Assembly (NCBI GenBank): GCA_902556105.1 | Contig: CACDUZ010000001.1 | Coordinates: 96,936 to 160,935 of the forward strand | Source of the DNA: an uncultured SAR86 cluster bacterium | GTDB lineage: Bacteria > Pseudomonadota > Gammaproteobacteria > Magnimaribacterales > D2472 | Reading direction: 5' to 3' | DNA length: 64,000 nt | Part shown: positions 35,756 to 48,345 of the stretch, in pieces | Numbering within the stretch: position 1 is the stretch's first letter | Layout of the letters: each line of letters starts with the position of its first letter | Notes under the pieces: model-generated | Told to the model about the DNA's origin: nothing | The model's input: the letters and a program-made list of their open reading frames with translations, nothing else | Database searches by the model: none | Program-made: the position numbers and the translations under genes

Positions 35756-37858
35756 ATGGCAAGAGAAATTGTTCTAAATAAATATCGTAATGTTGGTATA
35801 TGTGCCCACGTAGATGCTGGAAAGACAACTACCACAGAAAGAGTACTATTTTATACCGGTCTGTCTCACAAGATTGGTGAAGTTCATGATGGCGCCGCTG
35901 TTATGGATTGGATGGAGCAAGAACAAGAAAGAGGAATTACTATCACGTCTGCAGCGACAACCTGTTTTTGGAGTGGAATGGAGCAACAATTTCCTCAACA
36001 TAGGATCAACATCATTGATACACCAGGGCACGTTGACTTTACAATTGAAGTAGAGAGATCTCTTAGAGTTCTTGATGGTGCAGTGGTTGTTTTTTGTGGA
36101 ACATCTGGAGTTGAGCCTCAATCAGAAACAGTCTGGAGACAAGCTAATAGATACGAAGTACCAAGAGTTGTCTTTGTAAATAAGATGGACAGAGCAGGAG
36201 CAAACTTTGAGAGAGTTATAGACCAAATTAAAGATAGATTACAAGCAAACATTATTCCAATTCAATATAACATAGGCGCGGAAGAAGATTTTAAAGGTGT
36301 TGTTGATCTTATCAACATGAGAGCTATATATTGGAATGAAGAAGATCAGGGGCTTACTTTTGACTCTAAAGAGATACCTGAAGATCTTCTAGATAAATGC
36401 AATACATTAAGAGAAGAAATGGTTGAAGCTGCGGCTGAAGCTAATGAAGAATTAATGGATGCATATTTAGAATCTGGTGAACTTTCAGCGGATCAGATAA
36501 AAGAAGGTTTAAGAATAAGATCTCTTGCTAATGAATTAATAGTTGGTTTATGTGGATCAGCCTTTAAAAATAAAGGCGTTCAAGCGATGTTAGATGCAGT
36601 TGTAGAATTTCTTCCTGCTCCTGACGAAGTTAAAGCCATTTCAGGAGTTATCCCAAATAATAGTCAAGAAGACGAAGAGGAAGATTCAAGAAAATCTTCT
36701 GATGATGAGCCTTTTTCTGCACTTGCATTTAAAATTGCAACCGATCCATTTGTAGGAACCTTAACTTTTATTAGAGTATATTCTGGTGTTCTTTCTGTAG
36801 GAGACTCTGTAATTAATTCAACAAAATCAAAAAAAGAAAGAGTTGGAAGAATGGTGCAAATGCATTCAAATAATAGAGAAGAGATAAAAGAAGTAAGAGC
36901 TGGAGATATTGCAGCTTGCATTGGACTTAAAGATATTACTACCGGTGATACTCTTTCTGATTCTGACAAGCCTATTGTTTTAGAAAGAATGGACTTCCCA
37001 GAACCTGTTATTTCTGTTGCTGTAGAGCCAAAATCTAAACCAGATCAGGAAAAAATGTCTCTTGCACTGGGCAAATTAGCTCAAGAGGATCCATCATTCA
37101 GAGTTACCAGCGATGAAGAGTCTGGACAAACAATTATTTCAGGCATGGGAGAACTTCACTTAGACGTTCTAGTTGACAGAATGAAAAGAGAATTTTCTGT
37201 AGAAGCAAATATTGGAAAACCTCAAGTAGCTTACAGAGAAACTATTAAAGAATCAGTTGATGTAGAAGGAAAATTTGTTAGACAAAGTGGTGGAAAGGGG
37301 CAATATGGACATGTGTGGTTAAAATTAGAGCCACTAGGCCTGGACGATGAGTACGAATTTGTAGATAAAATTGTTGGTGGTGTCATTCCAAAAGAATATA
37401 TTCCAGCAGTTAATAAAGGTATTCAAGAGCAAATGCAAAATGGTGTCATTGCAGGTTATCCATTGCTGGCACTTAGAGCAACTTTATATGATGGTTCTTT
37501 TCATGATGTTGACTCCAATGAAATGGCTTTTAAAATTGCAGGCTCCATGGCTTTAAAAGAAGGTGCAAATAAGGCTAAACCCGCATTGCTTGAACCAATA
37601 ATGAAGGTTGTAGTTGTTACTCCAGAAGATCACATGGGGGATGTTGTTGGAGATTTAAATAGAAGAAGGGGAATAATTTTAGGTATGGATGATATAACTT
37701 CAGGCAAAGAAGTGTCTTCAGAAGTGCCTTTAGCTGAAATGTTTGGATATGCCACTGATTTGAGATCTCAGACACAGGGAAGAGCAACTTTTACTATGGA
37801 ATTCACTAAATATGGAGAAGTTCCAAATAGTATTGCTGAACAGCTAAAATCCTCATAA
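35756..37858 (+). CDS. fusA: Translation elongation factor G
   Basis: [24 protein letters not shown]. Confidence 0.98.
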   Translation: MAREIVLNKYRNVGICAHVDAGKTTTTERVLFYTGLSHKIGEVHDGAAVMDWMEQEQERGITITSAATTCFWSGMEQQFPQHRINIIDTPGHVDFTIEVERSLRVLDGAVVVFCGTSGVEPQSETVWRQANRYEVPRVVFVNKMDRAGANFERVIDQIKDRLQANIIPIQYNIGAEEDFKGVVDLINMRAIYWNEEDQGLTFDSKEIPEDLLDKCNTLREEMVEAAAEANEELMDAYLESGELSADQIKEGLRIRSLANELIVGLCGSAFKNKGVQAMLDAVVEFLPAPDEVKAISGVIPNNSQEDEEEDSRKSSDDEPFSALAFKIATDPFVGTLTFIRVYSGVLSVGDSVINSTKSKKERVGRMVQMHSNNREEIKEVRAGDIAACIGLKDITTGDTLSDSDKPIVLERMDFPEPVISVAVEPKSKPDQEKMSLALGKLAQEDPSFRVTSDEESGQTIISGMGELHLDVLVDRMKREFSVEANIGKPQVAYRETIKESVDVEGKFVRQSGGKGQYGHVWLKLEPLGLDDEYEFVDKIVGGVIPKEYIPAVNKGIQEQMQNGVIAGYPLLALRATLYDGSFHDVDSNEMAFKIAGSMALKEGANKAKPALLEPIMKVVVVTPEDHMGDVVGDLNRRRGIILGMDDITSGKEVSSEVPLAEMFGYATDLRSQTQGRATFTMEFTKYGEVPNSIAEQLKSS

Positions 37859-37887
37859 AAACAGTTTAAATAAACTAGTCAATAAAG

Positions 37888-37925
37888 TTGACAGTACTGC
37901 TCTTGGGGGCTTAGAATACGCCACA
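37888..37925 (+). promoter_or_regulatory. S10 operon promoter with GC-rich discriminator
   Basis: TTGACA - 18 nt - TAGAAT followed by ACGCCAC. Confidence 0.75.
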
Positions 37926-37979
37926 TTTTACGATTTGTATAATGTGAATACTTTTTTAAAAAGGGAATAAATAAGGTAA

Positions 37980-38294
37980 ATGGAGAATCAATCAATAAGA
38001 ATAAGATTAAAAGCTTTTGATTATAGATTAATTGATGCTTCGGCCAAACTAATTGTTGAAACTGTTAAAAAAACAGGAGCAGTAATTAACGGACCAATAC
38101 CATTACCTGTTAAAAAAGAAAGAACAACTATATTGATTTCACCGCACAAAGATAAAGATGCAAGAGATCAATACGAAATTGTAACTTATAAAAGATTGAT
38201 GGATATTGTTAAACCAACTGATAAAACAGTAGACGCTTTAATGAAATTAGATTTATCCTCCGGGGTAGATGTTCAAATAAGCTTAGGACAATAA
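37980..38294 (+). CDS. rpsJ: 30S ribosomal protein S10
   Basis: [29 protein letters not shown]. Confidence 0.98.
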   Translation: MENQSIRIRLKAFDYRLIDASAKLIVETVKKTGAVINGPIPLPVKKERTTILISPHKDKDARDQYEIVTYKRLMDIVKPTDKTVDALMKLDLSSGVDVQISLGQ

Positions 38295-38349
38295 ATTTTA
38301 ACGCGAATGCGGCCATAGAGGGTTTATAGCCCCGTAAAAGGAGATAAAA

Positions 38350-38982
38350 TTGAGCATAGGCTTAATAGGAAAAAAATCAGGTATGTCACGTCTTTTTCTT
38401 GAAGATGGTGAATCTATTCCTGTAACAGCGGTATCTGTATGTGGCAATTTCGTTGCCGATATTAAAACTAAAGAAAAAAATGGCTACAATGCGCTAGTTG
38501 TTTCTAAAACAAAAAAATCAAACAATTTAACAAAAGCAAAGTCTGAATTTTTTAGAAAAATTAATATAGATCCAGGTTCATTATCAGAATTTAAAGTAGA
38601 TTCTGATCTTGATAGTTATGCTATTGGTAAACATCTTACAGCTGAAATATTTGAAATAGGACAATATGTTGATGTCACTGGTACATCAAAAGGAAAAGGA
38701 TATGCAGGTGTTATTAAAAGGCATAACTTTGCAATGCAAGATGCTACACATGGTAACTCATTAGCTCATAGAGCTCATGGCTCAATAGGACAATGCCAAA
38801 CACCTGGTCGAGTTTGGAAAGGTAAAAAGATGTCCGGTCAAATGGGCAATGTTCAAAAAACTGTTCAAAGCTTAAAGATTGTTGATTTAGATATAGAAAA
38901 CAATGTTATTTATATAAAAGGAGCAGTTCCAGGCTTTACAGGCTCAGAAGTAAAAATTAAACCTTCAAATAAAAAATCATGA
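38350..38982 (+). CDS. rplC: 50S ribosomal protein L3 (TTG start)
   Basis: VDVTGTSKGKGYAGVIKRHNF. Confidence 0.98.
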   Translation: MSIGLIGKKSGMSRLFLEDGESIPVTAVSVCGNFVADIKTKEKNGYNALVVSKTKKSNNLTKAKSEFFRKINIDPGSLSEFKVDSDLDSYAIGKHLTAEIFEIGQYVDVTGTSKGKGYAGVIKRHNFAMQDATHGNSLAHRAHGSIGQCQTPGRVWKGKKMSGQMGNVQKTVQSLKIVDLDIENNVIYIKGAVPGFTGSEVKIKPSNKKS

Positions 38983-39593
38983 AAATAGAGCTGTTATCAA
39001 ATACAAAAAATAAAGATATTTCTATATCGAGTGAAGTATTTAGTAAAGAGTTTAATGAATCTTTAGTCCATCAGGCTGTCGTGAGTTTCATGGCCTCATC
39101 AAGACAGGGCAGTGCAAAACAAAAAAATAGGTCTGAAGTTAGAGGCGGTGGTAAAAAACCATATAGACAAAAGGGCACAGGAAGAGCAAGAGCTGGAACA
39201 ATAAGAAGTCCGCTATGGAGAGGTGGAGGTGTTACTTTTGCTTCAAGACCAAGAGATTTCAGCAAAAAAATTAATAAGAAGATGTATCGGGCAGCAATCA
39301 AGTCAATATTTTCCGAGCTTGTTAGACAAAATAGACTCGTAGCAATAGAAAAGCCGGTTCTTGAGAAACCAAAAACAAAAGAAATTGCTAGTTTTCTTAA
39401 TCAATTTTCATTAAGTAAAGTTTTAATTATTATCGATGAACTTGATATAAACTTATTTCTTTCTGCAAGAAATATTCCTAATGTTGACGTAATAACAGTA
39501 AGAGAAATTAATCCAATTAACCTTCTAAAACCTCAAAAAGTTGCGGTAACAAGTGAAGCTTTAAAGCAAATCGAGGACTGGATAAATGGGTAA
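38979..39593 (+). CDS. rplD: 50S ribosomal protein L4
   Basis: GGGKKPYRQKGTGRARAGTIRSPLWRGGGVTFA. Confidence 0.98.
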   Translation: MKIELLSNTKNKDISISSEVFSKEFNESLVHQAVVSFMASSRQGSAKQKNRSEVRGGGKKPYRQKGTGRARAGTIRSPLWRGGGVTFASRPRDFSKKINKKMYRAAIKSIFSELVRQNRLVAIEKPVLEKPKTKEIASFLNQFSLSKVLIIIDELDINLFLSARNIPNVDVITVREINPINLLKPQKVAVTSEALKQIEDWING

Positions 39594-39882
39594 AGAAAAA
39601 TTATTCACCTTAATTAAATCACCAATAATTACGGAGCAAACAGCTCAGCTTGGTGAAAAACTAAAACAAGTAGTTTTTAAAGTAGATCTCTCAGCAAATA
39701 AGAGAGAGATAAAGCAAGCTGTTGAAAAATTGTTTGAAGTTGAAGTTTTAAAAGTAACGACTTCTGTTGTGAAGGGCAAGACAAAGAGAAATAGATTTGG
39801 TATTTATAAAAAATCTAATTATAAAAAGGCCTTTGTTTCAATAAGTAAAGATTCTGATATTCAATTCGAGGGTATAAACTAA
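39586..39882 (+). CDS. rplW: 50S ribosomal protein L23
   Basis: [13 protein letters not shown]; order rplD-rplW-rplB. Confidence 0.96.
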   Translation: MGKEKLFTLIKSPIITEQTAQLGEKLKQVVFKVDLSANKREIKQAVEKLFEVEVLKVTTSVVKGKTKRNRFGIYKKSNYKKAFVSISKDSDIQFEGIN

Positions 39883-40706
39883 TGGCAATTGTTAAAGCAA
39901 AACCTACTAGTCCTGGAAGAAGAGGCGTTATATCAGTAAAGTCTGATCTTTATAAAGGCAAGCCACATAAATCGCTTTTAGAGCCAAAATCTAAAAATGG
40001 TGGACGGAATAACAATGGCAGAATTACTGTTCGACATCAAGGTGGGGGTCATAAACAGCATTACAGAATTATAGATTTTAAAAGAAACAAATTAGATATT
40101 TCTGCTGTAGTTGAAAGAATTGAATATGATCCAAATAGATCAGCACACATAGCCTTATTGAAATACCTTGATGGAGAGAGAAGGTACATAATTGCTCCAT
40201 CGAAACTAAAAGTTGGTGATCAAGTTATCTCTTCAGATAAATGTGAGATTAAAGTTGGTAATTCGATGAAGCTTAAAGATATTCCTCTTGGAACTAATGT
40301 TCATTGTGTTGAACTCAAGCCATTAAAAGGTGCTCAAATAGCAAGAAGTGCAGGTACTTCTGCAAGATTAATTGCTAAGGAAGGTATATACGCAACACTG
40401 CGATTGCAGTCAGGAGAGACAAGAAAAGTTTTATGGGAATGCAGGGCAACTCTAGGTACAGTATCTAATCAAGAAAACAATCTTAAGTCATTAGGAAAAG
40501 CTGGTGCAAAAAGATGGAGAGGCGTTAGACCAACCGTTAGAGGTGTGGCTATGAATCCAGTTGACCATCCACATGGTGGTGGTGAAGGCAGAACATCTGG
40601 AGGGAGGCATCCATCCACTCCGTGGGGTGTTCCAACAAAAGGATTCAAAACAAGAAAAAATCAAAGAACAAATGATTTAATTATTAGAAGAAGAGGTAAA
40701 AAATAA
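39882..40706 (+). CDS. rplB: 50S ribosomal protein L2
   Basis: [31 protein letters not shown]. Confidence 0.98.
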   Translation: MAIVKAKPTSPGRRGVISVKSDLYKGKPHKSLLEPKSKNGGRNNNGRITVRHQGGGHKQHYRIIDFKRNKLDISAVVERIEYDPNRSAHIALLKYLDGERRYIIAPSKLKVGDQVISSDKCEIKVGNSMKLKDIPLGTNVHCVELKPLKGAQIARSAGTSARLIAKEGIYATLRLQSGETRKVLWECRATLGTVSNQENNLKSLGKAGAKRWRGVRPTVRGVAMNPVDHPHGGGEGRTSGGRHPSTPWGVPTKGFKTRKNQRTNDLIIRRRGKK

Positions 40707-40707
40707 A

Positions 40708-40977
40708 ATGCCTAGATCATTAAAAAAAGGACCTTTTGTTGATTTATCTTTATCAAAGAAAGTTGATAAAGCAATTGCCAATAATGATAAAAAACCAATC
40801 AAAACCTGGTCGAGAAGATCTATGATAATACCATCAATGGTTGGCTTAACAATTTCTGTTCATAACGGAAGACAGCATATACCAGTTTTCATTAATGAAG
40901 ACATGGTAGGTCACAAGCTTGGCGAGTTCGCAATTACTAGGACTTTTAAATTACATTCTGGAGACAGGAAGGCTTAA
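40708..40977 (+). CDS. rpsS: 30S ribosomal protein S19
   Basis: [12 protein letters not shown]. Confidence 0.98.
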   Translation: MPRSLKKGPFVDLSLSKKVDKAIANNDKKPIKTWSRRSMIIPSMVGLTISVHNGRQHIPVFINEDMVGHKLGEFAITRTFKLHSGDRKA

Positions 40978-40979
40978 TA

Positions 40980-41318
40980 ATGGAAACAAGAGCTTACTTA
41001 AAAGGAACAAGACTTTCGCCTCAAAAGGCAGGACTAGTTGCAGATCAAATTAGAGGTAAAAAAGTTGATGAAGCTATGGACTTCTTAGTATTTAATAAAC
41101 AAAAAGGCGCAGCAGTTATAAAAAAATTATTAGAATCAGCAATTGCAAATGCAGAAAATAATAATAATTCTGATATTGATAAATTATCAGTTAAGTCAGT
41201 AATAGTTAACCAAGGGATGAGATTAAAAAGAATGAAGCCAAGAGCCAGAGGAAGAGCTGATAGGATCATTAAACCAACTTGTCATATAGAAATTATTCTA
41301 GTTGAGGAGGCTAAGTAA
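40980..41318 (+). CDS. rplV: 50S ribosomal protein L22
   Basis: [32 protein letters not shown]. Confidence 0.97.
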   Translation: METRAYLKGTRLSPQKAGLVADQIRGKKVDEAMDFLVFNKQKGAAVIKKLLESAIANAENNNNSDIDKLSVKSVIVNQGMRLKRMKPRARGRADRIIKPTCHIEIILVEEAK

Positions 41319-41977
41319 TGGGACAAAAAGTTAACCCTAATGGTTTCAGATTAGGTATTTCAAAAAAACAAAATGCAAATTGGTATGCCAAAGGAAAAGA
41401 TTTTTCTACTAATTTGATTCAAGATTTAAAAGTGAGGGAATTTTTAAAAACAAGATTAAAAAATTCTTCTATTAGTAAAATTGAATTGGAAAGAAGTGCT
41501 GACTCTTTTGTTGTAAATATCCATACGGCAAGACCAGGAATTATTATTGGAAAGCGTGGTGAAGAAATTGAAAATCTCAAGAAATCTATCCAAAAGATAG
41601 TAAAAGGCCCATCTCAAATAAATATAAAAGAAGTTCGAAAGCCAGACCTAGATGCTCAAATATTAGCAGAGGGAGTGGCTCAACAATTAGAAAAAAGAGT
41701 AATGTTTAGAAGAGCAATGAAAAGAACAGTTCAGAGCGCTCTTAGGCAGAGTGCCAAAGGCGTTCGAATAGAAGTATCTGGAAGACTTAATGGTGCAGAA
41801 ATTGCTAGAACTGAATGGTACAGGGAAGGAAGAGTTCCCTTGCATACTTTAAGAGCTGATATAAATTATGGAACTGCTGAAGCTTTAACAACTTACGGAA
41901 TTATTGGTGTCAAAGTATGGGTTTATACAGGAGAAATTACTGAAGATCCTTACAAAAGTGATCTAGGAGCAAGTTAA
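41318..41977 (+). CDS. rpsC: 30S ribosomal protein S3
   Basis: [16 protein letters not shown] domain. Confidence 0.98.
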   Translation: MGQKVNPNGFRLGISKKQNANWYAKGKDFSTNLIQDLKVREFLKTRLKNSSISKIELERSADSFVVNIHTARPGIIIGKRGEEIENLKKSIQKIVKGPSQINIKEVRKPDLDAQILAEGVAQQLEKRVMFRRAMKRTVQSALRQSAKGVRIEVSGRLNGAEIARTEWYREGRVPLHTLRADINYGTAEALTTYGIIGVKVWVYTGEITEDPYKSDLGAS

Positions 41978-41982
41978 GAGTC

Positions 41983-42393
41983 ATGTTACAGCCTAAACAA
42001 ACAAAATTTAGAAAAATGCATAAGGGTAGAAATCGTGGCTTAGCTCAAAATGGAAATACCATTGCTTTTGGAAGATTTGGTCTTGTTGCATCTGACAGAG
42101 GAAGAATTACAGCTAGGCAGATTGAAGCTGCAAGAAGAGCTATGACAAGATATATAAAAAGAGGCGGAAATATATGGATTAGGATTTTTCCTGACAAACC
42201 TATCACCAAAAAACCATTAGAAGTCAGAATGGGTAAAGGTAAAGGAAATGTTGAATATTGGGTTGCACTCGTTCAACCAGGAAAAGTTATGTTTGAAATG
42301 GCTGGTGTTGAAGAAGAACTTGCAAGAGAGGCCTTTAGATTAGCTTCAGCAAAATTACCCATTAAGACTCATTTTATAAAGAAGGACCTATAA
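41983..42393 (+). CDS. rplP: 50S ribosomal protein L16
   Basis: [19 protein letters not shown]. Confidence 0.98.
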   Translation: MLQPKQTKFRKMHKGRNRGLAQNGNTIAFGRFGLVASDRGRITARQIEAARRAMTRYIKRGGNIWIRIFPDKPITKKPLEVRMGKGKGNVEYWVALVQPGKVMFEMAGVEEELAREAFRLASAKLPIKTHFIKKDL

Positions 42394-42600
42394 ATGAATA
42401 AAGATTTAATAGATTTAAGAAAGAAAAATCTTGAACAGTTAGACGCTGAGCTTATTTCTGCGCGAGAGTCACAATTTGGATTAAGAATAAAACATAAGAC
42501 AGGACAATTAAATGAGACCAGTGAGCTTACAAAAGTTAGAAAAAAAATTGCGTTAATTAAAACAATCATTAACGAAGCCAAATCAAAGGATGAAGAATAA
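42394..42600 (+). CDS. rpmC: 50S ribosomal protein L29
   Basis: Position and L29 pattern. Confidence 0.95.
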   Translation: MNKDLIDLRKKNLEQLDAELISARESQFGLRIKHKTGQLNETSELTKVRKKIALIKTIINEAKSKDEE

Positions 42601-42866
42601 TGGAATCAACTAACCCTAGAATTTTGACAGGTGTTGTTACTAGCGATAAAGCAAATAAGACCATTACTGTGAAGATCGAAAGAAAAGTAAAACATCCTTT
42701 GTATGGAAAAGTTATTAAAAGAGCTACTAAAGTTCATGCTCATGATGAAAATAATGATGCTTCAATTGGCGATGTAGTTTCAGTAAAAGAATGTCGACCA
42801 ATTTCAAAGAATAAAACATGGATTTTAGTTTCAGATAAAACATCAGAAATAAAGGAGAAAGAGTAA
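42600..42866 (+). CDS. rpsQ: 30S ribosomal protein S17
   Basis: [18 protein letters not shown]. Confidence 0.97.
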   Translation: MESTNPRILTGVVTSDKANKTITVKIERKVKHPLYGKVIKRATKVHAHDENNDASIGDVVSVKECRPISKNKTWILVSDKTSEIKEKE

Positions 42867-43234
42867 TGATACAAATGCAATCACTCTTAAAGATAGCCGA
42901 TAATAGCGGAGCTAGAAGTGTTATGTGCATAAAAGTCCTTGGTGGATCTAAAAGAAGATATGCCAATATTGGAGATGTAATTAAAGTTGCTATTCGAGAA
43001 GCAATACCAACAGGTAAAGTAAAAAAAGGACAGGTTGTTGATGCTCTTATTGTTAGATCAAGGAAAGGTGTCAGAAGACGAGATGGCTCATTAATAAAAT
43101 TTGATGAAAATGCTGCAGTACTAATCAATGCTCAAAAGGCACCTATAGGCACAAGAGTATTTGGCCCGGTAACCAGAGAATTAAGAGATGGCAAGCATAT
43201 GAAAATATTATCACTTGCACCAGAGGTTTTATAA
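42866..43234 (+). CDS. rplN: 50S ribosomal protein L14
   Basis: [33 protein letters not shown]. Confidence 0.98.
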   Translation: MIQMQSLLKIADNSGARSVMCIKVLGGSKRRYANIGDVIKVAIREAIPTGKVKKGQVVDALIVRSRKGVRRRDGSLIKFDENAAVLINAQKAPIGTRVFGPVTRELRDGKHMKILSLAPEVL

Positions 43235-43570
43235 ATGAATAAGAATCTAATGCCAACAAAACTAAGATCAGGTGATGAAGTGATAGTAATTGCTGGAAAG
43301 GATATTGGAAAAAAGGGAACACTCAGAGAAATAGTAAGAGATAAAAATAAAGCAATTGTGACTGGAATAAATATGGTTAAAAAACATACAAAACCAAATC
43401 CTGAAATGGGTATTACTGGTGGAGTGGTTGAGCAAGAGGCTGCAATATCTTTATCTAATTTAGCAATTTGGAATCCTAAAAATAAATCAAAAGATAAGAT
43501 TTCCTATTCCACAAACGACGATGGTAAGAAAATAAGACTTTTTAAATCTAGTGGGGCTGAGATCAAGTAA
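43235..43570 (+). CDS. rplX: 50S ribosomal protein L24
   Basis: [22 protein letters not shown] motif. Confidence 0.97.
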   Translation: MNKNLMPTKLRSGDEVIVIAGKDIGKKGTLREIVRDKNKAIVTGINMVKKHTKPNPEMGITGGVVEQEAAISLSNLAIWNPKNKSKDKISYSTNDDGKKIRLFKSSGAEIK

Positions 43571-44112
43571 TGGCTAATCTAAAAGAAAAATATAATAACG
43601 AAATTCGATCCTCTCTTAAAGAAGAACTTGGTATTGAAAATATTATGGCCGTTCCAAAACTAACCAAAGTAGTTATTAATATGGGCGTTGGAGAAGCTGC
43701 AAATGATAAAAAGTATCTTGAATCCGCATTGCAAAATCTAACCGTAATAGCTGGTCAAAAGCCTATTGTTACAAAAGCAAGACAATCTGTAGCTAGCTTT
43801 AAAATTAGAGAAGGCTGGCCTTTAGGATGCAAAGTGACGCTAAGAGGCAATAAAATGTATGACTTTATGGAAAGACTAATCAAGATTGCTATTCCCAGAG
43901 AAAGAGACTTTAGAGGACTTAATCCAAAATCTTTTGATCAACAAGGCAATTATAACTTTGGTATAAAAGAGCAAATTATTTTTCCAGAAATTAACTATGA
44001 CAATATTGATAATATTAGAGGAATGGATGTTTGTATTAATACGTCGGCTCAATCACAAGAACATGCTAAAGCTCTTTTAAAAGCTTTAGATTTTCCATTT
44101 AAAGGTAGGTAA
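43570..44112 (+). CDS. rplE: 50S ribosomal protein L5
   Basis: [18 protein letters not shown]. Confidence 0.98.
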   Translation: MANLKEKYNNEIRSSLKEELGIENIMAVPKLTKVVINMGVGEAANDKKYLESALQNLTVIAGQKPIVTKARQSVASFKIREGWPLGCKVTLRGNKMYDFMERLIKIAIPRERDFRGLNPKSFDQQGNYNFGIKEQIIFPEINYDNIDNIRGMDVCINTSAQSQEHAKALLKALDFPFKGR

Positions 44113-44116
44113 GGAT

Positions 44117-44422
44117 ATGGCGAAGAAATCAATGATAGCTCGGGAAGTAAAAAGAATAAAAACAGTCGCTAAGTATGCCAATAAGAGAGCTGAATTAGTA
44201 AAAGCGATGAATGACCAGAGTCTATCAAGTGAAGAAAGATATGAGGCACGCATTAATTTTCAAAAACTTCCTAGAAATGCGAGCCCATCAAGAGTTGTAA
44301 GAAGGTGTCAGGTAACTGGAAGACCTCATGCGGTTTATAGAAAGTTTGGCTTAAGCCGAATTAAATTAAGAGAAGCTGCTATGAGAGGAGACATACCTGG
44401 TTTAGTTAAATCAAGTTGGTAA
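44117..44422 (+). CDS. rpsN: 30S ribosomal protein S14
   Basis: [34 protein letters not shown]. Confidence 0.98.
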   Translation: MAKKSMIAREVKRIKTVAKYANKRAELVKAMNDQSLSSEERYEARINFQKLPRNASPSRVVRRCQVTGRPHAVYRKFGLSRIKLREAAMRGDIPGLVKSSW

Positions 44423-44426
44423 TATT

Positions 44427-44822
44427 ATGAGTTTTCAAGATCCTATATCAGACTGCTTAACAAGAATTAGAAACGGACTAATGCGAGGAAAAACTAACGT
44501 TCTCGTCCCTTATTCTAAATTAAAACATGACCTAGTTGATGTATTAGTTTCTGAAGGTTATTTAAAATCTTGTTCAAAAACAGATGAAAATAAAAAACCA
44601 ATGATTGATGTTGAATTGAAATATCATAACGAATCTCCTGTGATTAAAGAATTAAAAAGAGTTAGTAAGCCAAGTTTAAGAAAATACTCTGGTGCAACTG
44701 ACCTAGATTCAGTCAAAGGCGGACTAGGATCCTTTATTGTTTCAACTAATCAAGGTCTTATGACCGATAAAGACGCTAAAGCAAAAAATGTTGGTGGCGA
44801 AATTCTCTGTGAGGTTTTTTAA
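44427..44822 (+). CDS. rpsH: 30S ribosomal protein S8
   Basis: DPISDCLTRIRNG. Confidence 0.98.
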   Translation: MSFQDPISDCLTRIRNGLMRGKTNVLVPYSKLKHDLVDVLVSEGYLKSCSKTDENKKPMIDVELKYHNESPVIKELKRVSKPSLRKYSGATDLDSVKGGLGSFIVSTNQGLMTDKDAKAKNVGGEILCEVF

Positions 44823-45367
44823 TGTCTAGAGTTGCCAAAAACCCAATTAATATTCCTGACAATGTTGATCTAAACATTAACGACGGTGTTGTTAAAGTTA
44901 AGGGCTCTAAAGGAGAACTAGAATTTGAATTACCAGCATCAATATCATTAGATATCCAAGAAAATGTTATTACAGTTAAATATGATGAGTCTAATCAAAA
45001 ATCAATTGCTCTTGGTGGAACCACAAGATCATTAGTGAGCAATATGATAATAGGCGTTTCAGAGGGTTATGAAAAAAAACTAGAGTTAATTGGCGTTGGT
45101 TATAGAGCAAAAGCCTCTGGAAAATTACTAGAATTAACATTAGGTTTCTCTCATCCGGTTAAATATCAATTACCGGATAGTGTTGATGTTGAAACACCAT
45201 CACAGACTGAAGTTGTTCTAAAAAGTTATAACAAGCAAATATTAGGACAAGTTGCTGCTGAGATTAGAGCATTTAGACCACCCGAACCATATAAGGGTAA
45301 AGGGGTTAGATATTCGGATGAACATGTAAAAAGAAAAGAAGCTAAAAAAGCAGCTGGGGCAGGATAA
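44822..45367 (+). CDS. rplF: 50S ribosomal protein L6
   Basis: [22 protein letters not shown]. Confidence 0.98.
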   Translation: MSRVAKNPINIPDNVDLNINDGVVKVKGSKGELEFELPASISLDIQENVITVKYDESNQKSIALGGTTRSLVSNMIIGVSEGYEKKLELIGVGYRAKASGKLLELTLGFSHPVKYQLPDSVDVETPSQTEVVLKSYNKQILGQVAAEIRAFRPPEPYKGKGVRYSDEHVKRKEAKKAAGAG

Positions 45368-45714
45368 TGAGTATTAAAAATATTACAAGATTAAGAAGAG
45401 CAAGAAAGTCTCGCGCCTTAATCAGAAATCAAGATTCTCCAAGACTAACTGTATTCAGATCTTCAAGACATTTTTATGCTCAGGTTTTTGATAGCCAAGG
45501 ATCAAAAGTTATTGTTTCTGCTTCAACAAATGAAAAAGACTCAAAAATTAAATCAAATAATCTAGATGCAGCAGTCGAAGTTGGAAAAAAAGTTGCTGAA
45601 AGAGCAATTGAAAATGGGATTAAAAAGGTAGTTTTTGATAGAGCAGGTTATAAATATCATGGCCGTATTAAGGCTCTAGCTGATTCAGCTAGGAATGCAG
45701 GACTGGAGTTTTAA
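45367..45714 (+). CDS. rplR: 50S ribosomal protein L18
   Basis: [26 protein letters not shown]. Confidence 0.98.
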   Translation: MSIKNITRLRRARKSRALIRNQDSPRLTVFRSSRHFYAQVFDSQGSKVIVSASTNEKDSKIKSNNLDAAVEVGKKVAERAIENGIKKVVFDRAGYKYHGRIKALADSARNAGLEF

Positions 45715-45718
45715 AAAA

Positions 45719-46228
45719 ATGAAAGAAAATAAAGCTATGAATACTCAACAAGTTGACGCACTAGAAGAGAAGCTTGTTCAGGTTAATAGAGTTGCTAAAG
45801 TTGTTAAAGGTGGAAGAATATTTGGGTTCACAGCATTAACAGTGGTTGGTGATGGCAATGGAAGAGTTGGATTTGGAAGAGGTAAGGCCAAAGAAGTTCC
45901 AATTGCAATACAAAAAGCTATGGAAAATGCTAGAAGGGCTATGATAGAAGTTGAGCTAAATAACACAACGCTATGGTATCCAATTAAAGCAAAACATGGC
46001 TCTGCAAAGGTATACATGCAGCCAGCATCAGAAGGTACGGGGATAATTGCCGGTGGAGCTATGAGAGCAGTTCTTGAACTTGCAGGAGTGCAAAATGTTT
46101 TAGCCAAGTGTTATGGGTCTACAAATCCAGTTAATGTTGTCAGAGCTACAATTAATGCATTAAAAGAAATGGAATCTCCTGAAACAGTTGCTTCTAGAAG
46201 AGGCAAAAAACTTGAAGAAATATCATGA
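45719..46228 (+). CDS. rpsE: 30S ribosomal protein S5 (start trimmed from 45695)
   Basis: [20 protein letters not shown]; the start at 45719 follows a GGAG SD and clears the rplR stop. Confidence 0.94.
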   Translation: MKENKAMNTQQVDALEEKLVQVNRVAKVVKGGRIFGFTALTVVGDGNGRVGFGRGKAKEVPIAIQKAMENARRAMIEVELNNTTLWYPIKAKHGSAKVYMQPASEGTGIIAGGAMRAVLELAGVQNVLAKCYGSTNPVNVVRATINALKEMESPETVASRRGKKLEEIS

Positions 46229-46413
46229 GCAAAGAAGAGACATTAAAAATTAAATTAATTAAAAGCGGTATTGGAAGAATGAAAAAACATAAGCTTTGTA
46301 TAAAAGGGTTAGGTTTTAAGAAATTAAATCAGACAGTTTCTGTTATAGATACCCCAAGCAACAGAGGAATGATTAATAAAATTTCAGATATGTTAGAGAT
46401 ATTGGAAAGCTAA
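46225..46413 (+). CDS. rpmD: 50S ribosomal protein L30
   Basis: [30 protein letters not shown]. Confidence 0.96.
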   Translation: MSKEETLKIKLIKSGIGRMKKHKLCIKGLGFKKLNQTVSVIDTPSNRGMINKISDMLEILES

Positions 46414-46414
46414 A

Positions 46415-46927
46415 ATGAATGAAGAAATAAAAAATAAGATGAATCTTAATTCTTTGGCCAGTGTCGGCACATCTCAAAATAGAAAGAGAGTCGGACGAGG
46501 TATAGGTTCTGGAACTGGTAAAACTGCAGGTAGAGGCCATAAAGGTCAAAAATCAAGATCTGGTGGAAATATTAGATTAGGTTTTGAGGGCGGGCAAATG
46601 CCACTTCAAATGCGGTTACCGAAGTTTGGCTTTTCTTCAAGAGTTAATAATAACTTTAAAGAAGTAAACATTAAAAATATTGATGGCATGGAAACAGTTA
46701 ACTTAGAAACTTTAAAAGAAAATAAGTTAATAGGGAAATCCATAAAAAAAGTTAAAATTTTTGGGAATACGGCTGTTACATCCAAGATAACAATAGAGGG
46801 GATAAACCTTACGAAAGGTGCAAAGGAATCTATTGAAAATGCTGGTGGAATGATTGTTGCTAGCAAAGCTAATGATCAGATTGAAAGCAATAAAAATGAT
46901 TCTGAGATTGAGGTTAATAAAGAGTAA
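46415..46927 (+). CDS. rplO: 50S ribosomal protein L15
   Basis: RVGRGIGSGTGKTAGRGHKGQKSRSGG. Confidence 0.98.
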   Translation: MNEEIKNKMNLNSLASVGTSQNRKRVGRGIGSGTGKTAGRGHKGQKSRSGGNIRLGFEGGQMPLQMRLPKFGFSSRVNNNFKEVNIKNIDGMETVNLETLKENKLIGKSIKKVKIFGNTAVTSKITIEGINLTKGAKESIENAGGMIVASKANDQIESNKNDSEIEVNKE

Positions 46928-48225
46928 TGGCTGAACAAGGAAATATGAGTGATCTTTGGAAACGTTTAAGATTCGTTTTCTTCGCAATTCTTGTTTATAG
47001 AATTGGCACCCATATTCCTATTCCTGGAATTGATCCAGATAGATTAGCTGCATTGTTTCAACAAAATCAAGGAACAATTATTGAAATGTTTAATTTGTTT
47101 TCTGGTGGAGCGCTCGAGAGAATGAGTATCTTTGCGTTAAATGTTGTCCCATATATTTCTTCAGCAATTATTATGCAGCTCTTTTCAAATTCAATTCCTT
47201 ATCTTCAAGAACTTAAAAAAGATGGTCAAGCTGGTAGAAATACAATCACACAATATACAAGATACGGGACAGCCGTATTAGCATTTATTCAAGCTTCTGC
47301 TCTTGCTGTAACGCTTTCAGCAAGTGGACTTGCTTACGTACCAGGCCCATCATTTTTTGTTTCAGCAGTATTTTCTGTTGTGGCTGGAACTATGTTTCTT
47401 ATGTGGTTAGGTGAGCAAGTTTCAGAAAGAGGCATTGGAAACGGTATCTCAATTATTATTGCAACAAGTATTCTTACTGGAATTCCTGGTGCAATTGGTC
47501 AAGCTTTAGAACAATCTAGACAGGGTGACTTAAGCATACTTCTTCTAATAGGCATCGGGCTTCTTTCGATGGCTGTTATAGCAGTAGTTGTATTTATTGA
47601 AAGAGGACAAAGAAGAATCACTGTAAACTACGCGCAAAGACAACAGGGAAGAAAACTAATGCAAGCGCAGTCTAGCCATCTACCATTTAAGGTTAATATG
47701 GCCGGAGTAATTCCAGCAATTTTTGCAAGTACATTTTTACTTTTCCCAGCTTCATTATCTACCTGGTTTGGTGAATATGAATCTTTAGGATTTCTTCAAA
47801 GCTTTTCATTAGCTCTCAATCCCGGACAGCCTTTATACATTTTAGTATTTGCAGGACTAATAATTAGTTTTTGTTTTATATGGCTTGCTCTAACATTTAA
47901 TACAAAAGATGTCTCTGATAATTTAAAAAGGTCTGGTGCTTACATAGCAGGAATTAGGCCGGGTGAACAAACGGCTAATTATATAGATTCTGTTCTAGCT
48001 AGATTGACAGTCTTTGGAGCAATATATTTAACATTGATATGCTTACTACCTTTAGCACTAATAAATTTTGCAGGCATTTCTCCAACTATTTCGATAGGTG
48101 GAACATCAGTATTGATTATCGTTGTGGTGCTTATGGATTTTATGGCACAAGTTCAATCTCATATGATGTCGTCTCAGTACGCATCATTAATGAAAAAAGC
48201 AAATTTAAAAAACTATAAAAGATAA
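46927..48225 (+). CDS. secY: Preprotein translocase subunit SecY
   Basis: Multi-[39 protein letters not shown]. Confidence 0.98.
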   Translation: MAEQGNMSDLWKRLRFVFFAILVYRIGTHIPIPGIDPDRLAALFQQNQGTIIEMFNLFSGGALERMSIFALNVVPYISSAIIMQLFSNSIPYLQELKKDGQAGRNTITQYTRYGTAVLAFIQASALAVTLSASGLAYVPGPSFFVSAVFSVVAGTMFLMWLGEQVSERGIGNGISIIIATSILTGIPGAIGQALEQSRQGDLSILLLIGIGLLSMAVIAVVVFIERGQRRITVNYAQRQQGRKLMQAQSSHLPFKVNMAGVIPAIFASTFLLFPASLSTWFGEYESLGFLQSFSLALNPGQPLYILVFAGLIISFCFIWLALTFNTKDVSDNLKRSGAYIAGIRPGEQTANYIDSVLARLTVFGAIYLTLICLLPLALINFAGISPTISIGGTSVLIIVVVLMDFMAQVQSHMMSSQYASLMKKANLKNYKR

Positions 48226-48226
48226 T

Positions 48227-48343
48227 ATGAAAGTTAAAGCATCAGTAAAAAAAATCTGTAGAAATTGCAAAATTGTAAGAAGAAAAGGTGTCTTATACGT
48301 CATCTGTACAACAGATCAAAAACATAAACAGAGGCAGGGTTAA
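48227..48343 (+). CDS. rpmJ: 50S ribosomal protein L36, 38 aa; not in supplied ORF track
   Basis: [38 protein letters not shown]. Confidence 0.96.
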   Translation: MKVKASVKKICRNCKIVRRKGVLYVICTTDQKHKQRQG

Positions 48344-48345
48344 TT

